Source of the DNA: Polyangium sp. 6x1
Lineage (GTDB): Bacteria > Myxococcota_A > Polyangia > Polyangiales > Polyangiaceae
Assembly (NCBI RefSeq): GCF_029946515.1
Contig: NZ_JARZHH010000021.1
Coordinates: 1 to 64,000 of the forward strand
Direction of reading: 5' to 3'
Length of the DNA: 64,000 nt
The notes beneath the pieces were generated by a model. It was given only the letters and a program-made list of their open reading frames with translations. It searched no databases and had not been told where the DNA came from. The position numbers and the translations under genes were made by a program. Below, piece by piece: positions 60,543 through 64,000 of this stretch. Position 1 is the stretch's first letter. Each line of letters begins with the position of its first letter.

Positions 60543-60810
60543 GACGCGCGCCCCGGGCCGCTGGTCATCGTGGACAGCGGCGGTTGATGCGCGTCGAGGC
60601 GGCGCTGATCATCGTGATCCGCGTGGGTCGACGCGCGTCGAGGGCCGCTGGTCATCGTGACCAGCGGGTGTTGATGCGCGCCCCGGGCCGCTGGTCATCG
60701 TGACCAGCGTGTGCTGATGCGCGTCGGGGCGGCGCTGGTCATCGCGACCAGCGGCGGTTGACGCGCGCCTCCGGGCGCTGGTCATCGTGACCCGCGTGGG
60801 TGGACGCGCG
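60543..60810. repeat. 43/44-bp tandem array with a conserved palindrome, six units
   Basis: Units start at 60543, 60586, 60630, 60673, 60716 and 60760, with a stub at 60803, so period is 43 or 44 bp. Each holds a copy of CGCTGGTCA-TCG-TGACCAGCG, exact in units three and four (60646-60666 and 60689-60709). In unit two both arms change together (GATCA with TGATC), which preserves pairing. The array fills the gap between the ligase stop and the convergent hydroxylase stop (60811). It may be an array of binding sites or a terminator/RNA-structure cluster. No coding gene in this 324-base gap. Confidence 0.9.
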
Positions 60811-61491
60811 TCAGCCTTCTCGGTCGTCGTTTCTCGGCTGACGGAGCGTCCCGAAGAGCCAGTCGCAGAGCGGGAACGTGATGTTGAAGTTCTCGTGCGC
60901 CATGCGGCCGAGGTCGTGATGGAGCGCGTGCCTCCGGCGCAGGGCGCGGACGAGGGGGCTTCGCGCGACGAGCGAGCGCTCCGGCAGGTGGTAGGCGAAG
61001 TGGAGCCACTCGTAGGTCAGGAAGTACGCCATGGCGGTGGCGACGAAGAGCCAGCCTGTGTTCGGAGTGGCGACGGCGAAGAGGAGGAGCGCGACGGGTA
61101 GGGCCACGCCGCCGAGGACCACGAGGATCATCACGGGGGGAAAGAGCACGAGGGAGAAGTCGGCCGCGGAGTCGCAGGCCATCGCCTCGTGCGTGAAGAA
61201 GCGGTGGTGCCGCAGGGTGTGGCGCTCGTAGAGGATCGGCAGGAGCTTCTTGCGGCGGTGCATCGGGCCGCGGTGCACGAGGTACTCGACGAGGTTCGCG
61301 AACAGGAAGGTGCTCGGTACGACGAGCGCTTCGAGGAGCCGGACACGCTCGACGCGAGAAGCGGCGTACACGACGACGGCGAGCGAGGCGAGGCTCGTGA
61401 ACGCGAAATGCGCCCAGCCGGACGCGCGCGTGCCCGGCCTTCGTTCGACGCGGTCCTGGCCGCGGAAGGCGAGCACATGAGGCGGCGTCAT
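60811..61491 (-). CDS. Fatty acid hydroxylase superfamily membrane protein
   Basis: 226 residues with four or five membrane helices. Histidine motifs of the di-iron centre: HRGPMHRRK, YERHTLRHHRFFTHE, YEWLHFAYH and HALHHDLGRMAHENFN. These match the eight-His scheme of fatty acid 2-hydroxylases and carotenoid hydroxylases. It is distinct from the 38.3 kb member, which has HRACH. The lipid target is unknown. ATG 61491 starts MTPPHVLAFRGQD. Confidence 0.8.
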   Translation of the reverse strand: MTPPHVLAFRGQDRVERRPGTRASGWAHFAFTSLASLAVVVYAASRVERVRLLEALVVPSTFLFANLVEYLVHRGPMHRRKKLLPILYERHTLRHHRFFTHEAMACDSAADFSLVLFPPVMILVVLGGVALPVALLLFAVATPNTGWLFVATAMAYFLTYEWLHFAYHLPERSLVARSPLVRALRRRHALHHDLGRMAHENFNITFPLCDWLFGTLRQPRNDDREG

Positions 61492-61616
61492 GCTTCGAAG
61501 TCTAGTGCGAGGCCGCCCGGGGCTCGGCGGTTTTCCGAAGGCATTCTGCGGGGATGCTCCGGACGAACGGAATCGACGAATGGCTCCCCGCCTGGGACGC
61601 TCTCGTCGCGTCACGC

Positions 61617-61638
61617 TTCGTGCTAGGTTGCGCACGAA
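61617..61638. promoter_or_regulatory. 7-bp inverted repeat abutting a start codon
   Basis: TTCGTGC (61617-61623) and GCACGAA (61632-61638) are exact reverse complements with 8 bases between; the ATG of the DUF4912 gene follows at once. The half site TTCGTG also occurs in the NrtR-like operator at 45.1 kb, though with other spacing. Operator or start-blocking hairpin. Confidence 0.35.
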
Positions 61639-63096
61639 ATGGAGCGGCACGAGCTCGAGAGTTTGACGCGGGAGGAGCTGATCGCGCTGGCAGAAGAGCT
61701 CGGCGTGGCCCGTCCGCGCGCGCTCACGATGCCGGAGCTCGTGGACGAGATCGTGACGCGCACGGCGCGGAGCGAGCGGGACCGCGCGAGGTCGCGTGGA
61801 TGGATGGGGCGAGCGAGGGATCTGCTCGTCGGCGTGATCGAGCGAGGTCTGCATCTGCCCGACGTGGCGAGCGCCGTGCGGAGCGCGCCGCCCGCGAAGG
61901 GCTGGCCGACGGCGCCGCCCCCGCTCGCGACGGTGACGCTCGCGGAGATCTACGCGGCGCAGGGGTTCGTGGACAAAGCGATCGGCGTGCTCGACGAGGT
62001 GCTCGCGCGGGAGCCCGAGCACACGGAAGCGCGCGTGCTGAGGCAGCGGCTCGTCGCCGGAGGAGCGGCGTCCGCCGTCGATGAAGAGATGCGGGAGGAA
62101 GCCGTGACCACGCCAAGCGAGACGGACAGCGAACCCCAGCCAACCGAAGATGTGAGCACGACGGAAGCCGCGGTCGTCGAGGTCGCGGCGGAAGCGAAGG
62201 CGGAAGCGGAAGCGGCGCCGGTCGCGGAAGCGGAAGCGGAAGCGGCGCCGGTCGCGGAAGCGGAAGCGGAAGCGGCGCCGGTTGCGGTTGCGGAAGCGGC
62301 GCCGGTTGCGGTTGCGGCAGCGGAAGCGGCGCCGGTCGCGGCAGCGGAAGCGGAAGCGGCGGAAGCGCCTGCGTGGGCCGCGCAAGAGGCGGACGCCATC
62401 GATGAGCTGCCGCTGCCCGAGCGCTACGACGTCGACGAGATCGTGGCGATCGCCGTCGATCCCGCGACGATCTACCTCTACTGGGAGGTGCGCCCCGTGA
62501 GCCTCGCGCGCGCGCGAGCGCGGCACACCGACGGCTCGCTCGTGGTGCGCATGATCCAGGTCACGCCGAGCTGGGATGGTCCGATCGTCGAGCAGCGGGA
62601 TCTGCGCATCGACGCGCTCTTCGGGGATGCCTACCTCCGCAACTTGCGCCCGGGATCCAACGTGCGCGTCAGCATCGGCTGGCTCGCGCACGGTATGTTC
62701 GAGCCCTTCGCCATCGGCGCCGAGGTGATGACGTCGCGGAGCGAACCCACGACGTCGGTCTCGCTCCGCGTCGCGCGATGGACGCCCGAGCGACGCGCGG
62801 CCGGCGCGGTCGGCGTCGCGGCTGCACAGGCGGTTCGCGCCGAGGCCAGGGCGCCCGGGCCTGCCGAGATCGAAGCGATGCTCGGGCCGATCCTCACGGG
62901 CACCCCGGCCCCCGCGCAGGCGGGCGCCGCGGGGCGGATCGAGGCGATCGGCGATCGATGGCCCACGCTGGATTTCGGTGACCGCGGCGCGTCGGTCGGG
63001 GCTTCGAGGCCGAACGAGCTTCCGCGCGGCGGCGCGAGCGAGCTTCCGCGTGGCGGCGCGAGCGAGCAGGTTCGTCCCGGAACCCGCGAACGGTAG
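61639..63096 (+). CDS. DUF4912 protein with Rho-N/SAP-like start and Ala/Glu repeat
   Basis: 485 residues. Residues 1-40 (LESLTREELIALAEELGV) are a Rho-N/SAP-like helix pair; about 90-135 reads like one TPR unit (TLAEIYAAQGFVDKAIGVLDEVLAREP). Then comes a low-complexity Ala/Glu/Pro/Val region coded by imperfect repeats (about 175-245). Residues about 265-380 are the DUF4912 domain: LPLPERYDVDEIVAIAVDPATIYLYWEV. The end has Gly/Ser/Arg-rich ASELPRGGASE repeats. DUF4912 has a predicted Ig-like fold and is found with glycan metabolism genes in other phyla. A 7-bp palindrome abuts its start. Confidence 0.8.
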   Translation: MERHELESLTREELIALAEELGVARPRALTMPELVDEIVTRTARSERDRARSRGWMGRARDLLVGVIERGLHLPDVASAVRSAPPAKGWPTAPPPLATVTLAEIYAAQGFVDKAIGVLDEVLAREPEHTEARVLRQRLVAGGAASAVDEEMREEAVTTPSETDSEPQPTEDVSTTEAAVVEVAAEAKAEAEAAPVAEAEAEAAPVAEAEAEAAPVAVAEAAPVAVAAAEAAPVAAAEAEAAEAPAWAAQEADAIDELPLPERYDVDEIVAIAVDPATIYLYWEVRPVSLARARARHTDGSLVVRMIQVTPSWDGPIVEQRDLRIDALFGDAYLRNLRPGSNVRVSIGWLAHGMFEPFAIGAEVMTSRSEPTTSVSLRVARWTPERRAAGAVGVAAAQAVRAEARAPGPAEIEAMLGPILTGTPAPAQAGAAGRIEAIGDRWPTLDFGDRGASVGASRPNELPRGGASELPRGGASEQVRPGTRER

Positions 63097-63156
63097 ATCG
63101 CGACGACCCTCGTCGGATCACGCGCAACTCGTCGCGGCCCGCGTCGATGTAGGCGC

Positions 63157-64000
63157 ATGGTCCAACGAGTTTGCTCCGAGGTTCGGTCTTCCAGTCTCCT
63201 GGCCCTTGCCGCCGCGCTCCTCGTGATCGTGCACGTGACGCCGGCGCGCGCGGCGTCGACGTCGCTGGACGACGATTGGGCGTTTCACGCGGTCGCGGAT
63301 CTCGACGACGCCTCCACGCACGAGCTCTGGAGCGACGGCGCGTCACAGGGATCGCTCTGGGTCTCGTTGCAGGCGTCGTTCGTGCGTCGCGACGAGGGGA
63401 AAAACGATCTCGGCGCGATGGTGCTCGTCGGGGTTCCGCTCGAACGTCTCGCCGAGTCCGCAGGGACGCGGCGCGCGCGTGGTCGCGTGGCCAAGGCCAC
63501 GAGCGCGGATCCGGCCGCGCCCTCGAAGGAGCCCGCGCCTCCCATCGATCCACAGGCGCCGCCGGAGGCACCACGCGCGATGCCCGAGCTCTCGATCTCG
63601 CCGGCCGTCGCGCGCGCCGTCGTGTCGGCGGCGATCGAGCATGCGCGCCTCGAAGAGCACGTCGCGCGTGTCGATCGCGTGGCTTCCCGTGCACGCGCGT
63701 CCGCCCTCTTGCCCGAGCTTCGGCTGCGCGTGACGCGCCTGCTCGACGAGTCGCGCGCGCTCGCGCCGACGGAGTACGATCCGGATCGCGTCACGGCCTC
63801 CGGTGGATCGAGCCTGTGGCTCGAAGCGCGGGCGACGTTTCGCCTCGACCGGCTGGTCTTCGCCGATGAGGAGGTCGCGCTCGAGCGCCTCCGCGAGGAG
63901 CGCGCCGGCGCGAGGCACAAGCTCGAAGCCCGTGTCCTCGAAGCGCTCTTCACGTGGCAACGCGCGTGCGTGGAGCGAGACGACGAGGCGCGTGATCCCG
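63157..64000 (+). CDS. Secreted helical protein, partial (3' end beyond window)
   Basis: 281 codons are seen before the window ends. Signal peptide: MVQRVCSEVRSSSLLALAAALLVIVHVTPARA. A beta-like stretch (DDDWAFHAVADLDDASTHELW) and a Pro-rich linker lead to long amphipathic helices: RLEEHVARVDRVASRARASALLPELRLRVTRLL and VALERLREERAGARHKLEARVLEALFTWQRA. Such paired heptads are like TolC-type efflux proteins or the helical hairpins of periplasmic adaptors. The upstream gap is 60 bases, so it may be in one operon with the DUF4912 gene. Confidence 0.65.
   Translation, partial: MVQRVCSEVRSSSLLALAAALLVIVHVTPARAASTSLDDDWAFHAVADLDDASTHELWSDGASQGSLWVSLQASFVRRDEGKNDLGAMVLVGVPLERLAESAGTRRARGRVAKATSADPAAPSKEPAPPIDPQAPPEAPRAMPELSISPAVARAVVSAAIEHARLEEHVARVDRVASRARASALLPELRLRVTRLLDESRALAPTEYDPDRVTASGGSSLWLEARATFRLDRLVFADEEVALERLREERAGARHKLEARVLEALFTWQRACVERDDEARDP

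Noticed and set aside
60543-60810. CRISPR array
   Set aside because: Whole 43/44-bp units repeat, with no unique spacers and no cas genes.

Overview
The window reads as a piece of a high-GC myxobacterial chromosome, most likely Polyangiales/Polyangiaceae. The case is indirect: very GC-rich third codon positions, two eukaryote-like Ser/Thr kinases with long accessory tails, several lipoproteins with Gly-rich GGAGG/GGQGG stretches after the lipobox, an IgGFc-binding-type lipoprotein, a MYXO-CTERM-like Cys/TM/Arg tail and a kinase tail resembling the myxobacterial DUF2378 family. No rRNA, tRNA, CRISPR array, insertion sequence or prophage was recognised. Genes are dense, with many ATGA, GTGA and TGATG overlaps.

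Layout. 0-17.3 kb is mostly housekeeping: a partial lipoprotein, transaldolase, YbeY, an HU protein, Lnt, an outer-membrane barrel, an RlmI-type methyltransferase, a HAD phosphatase, a Ser/Thr kinase, a double zinc-ribbon protein, a KOW protein, a heterodimeric ABC exporter, a 21-bp tandem array, a lipoprotein and HemB. 17.4-24.7 kb holds HtpG, PdxJ, the fused NAD(P)HX repair enzyme, an ECF sigma factor, a thiolase and an MBL hydrolase. 24.7-28.5 kb is a porin, a purple-acid-phosphatase-like lipoprotein and an EF-hand lipoprotein, which could form a phosphate scavenging set. 28.5-34.5 kb holds a DnaJ-type chaperone, a PpsR-type regulator, surface lipoproteins and a small DsbD-alpha-like protein ending at a strong terminator. 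34.5-45.0 kb is mixed metabolism and envelope: GltS-like FMN protein, HExxH protein, MYXO-CTERM protein, fatty acid hydroxylase, thioesterase, ABC-2 permease, MsrPQ, SDR and pirin.

45.1-50.5 kb is the most interesting part. A Nudix-wHTH (NrtR-like) regulator with a perfect 10-bp inverted repeat touching its start codon leads a tight run of PP2C phosphatase, divergent DxDSFQ kinase with zinc ribbon, a nicotinamidase-like hydrolase with its D-K-C triad, and a vWA protein. This is the phosphatase/kinase/vWA triad known from YegK-YegI-YegL and TerY-P systems, here joined to an NAD-salvage type enzyme and an ADP-ribose/NAD-type regulator. Directly after it lies a small operon of a three-TM protein and a secreted trypsin-like protease.

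53.0-54.9 kb holds the ATPase and one permease of a three-part ABC-2 transporter whose probable third subunit sits at 40 kb. 54.9-59.4 kb is a signalling group (kinase-TolB-TPR, FIST protein, PP2C). 59.5-64 kb holds a divergent D-Ala-D-Ala ligase, a palindromic 43/44-bp repeat array, a second fatty acid hydroxylase, a DUF4912 protein and a truncated secreted protein.
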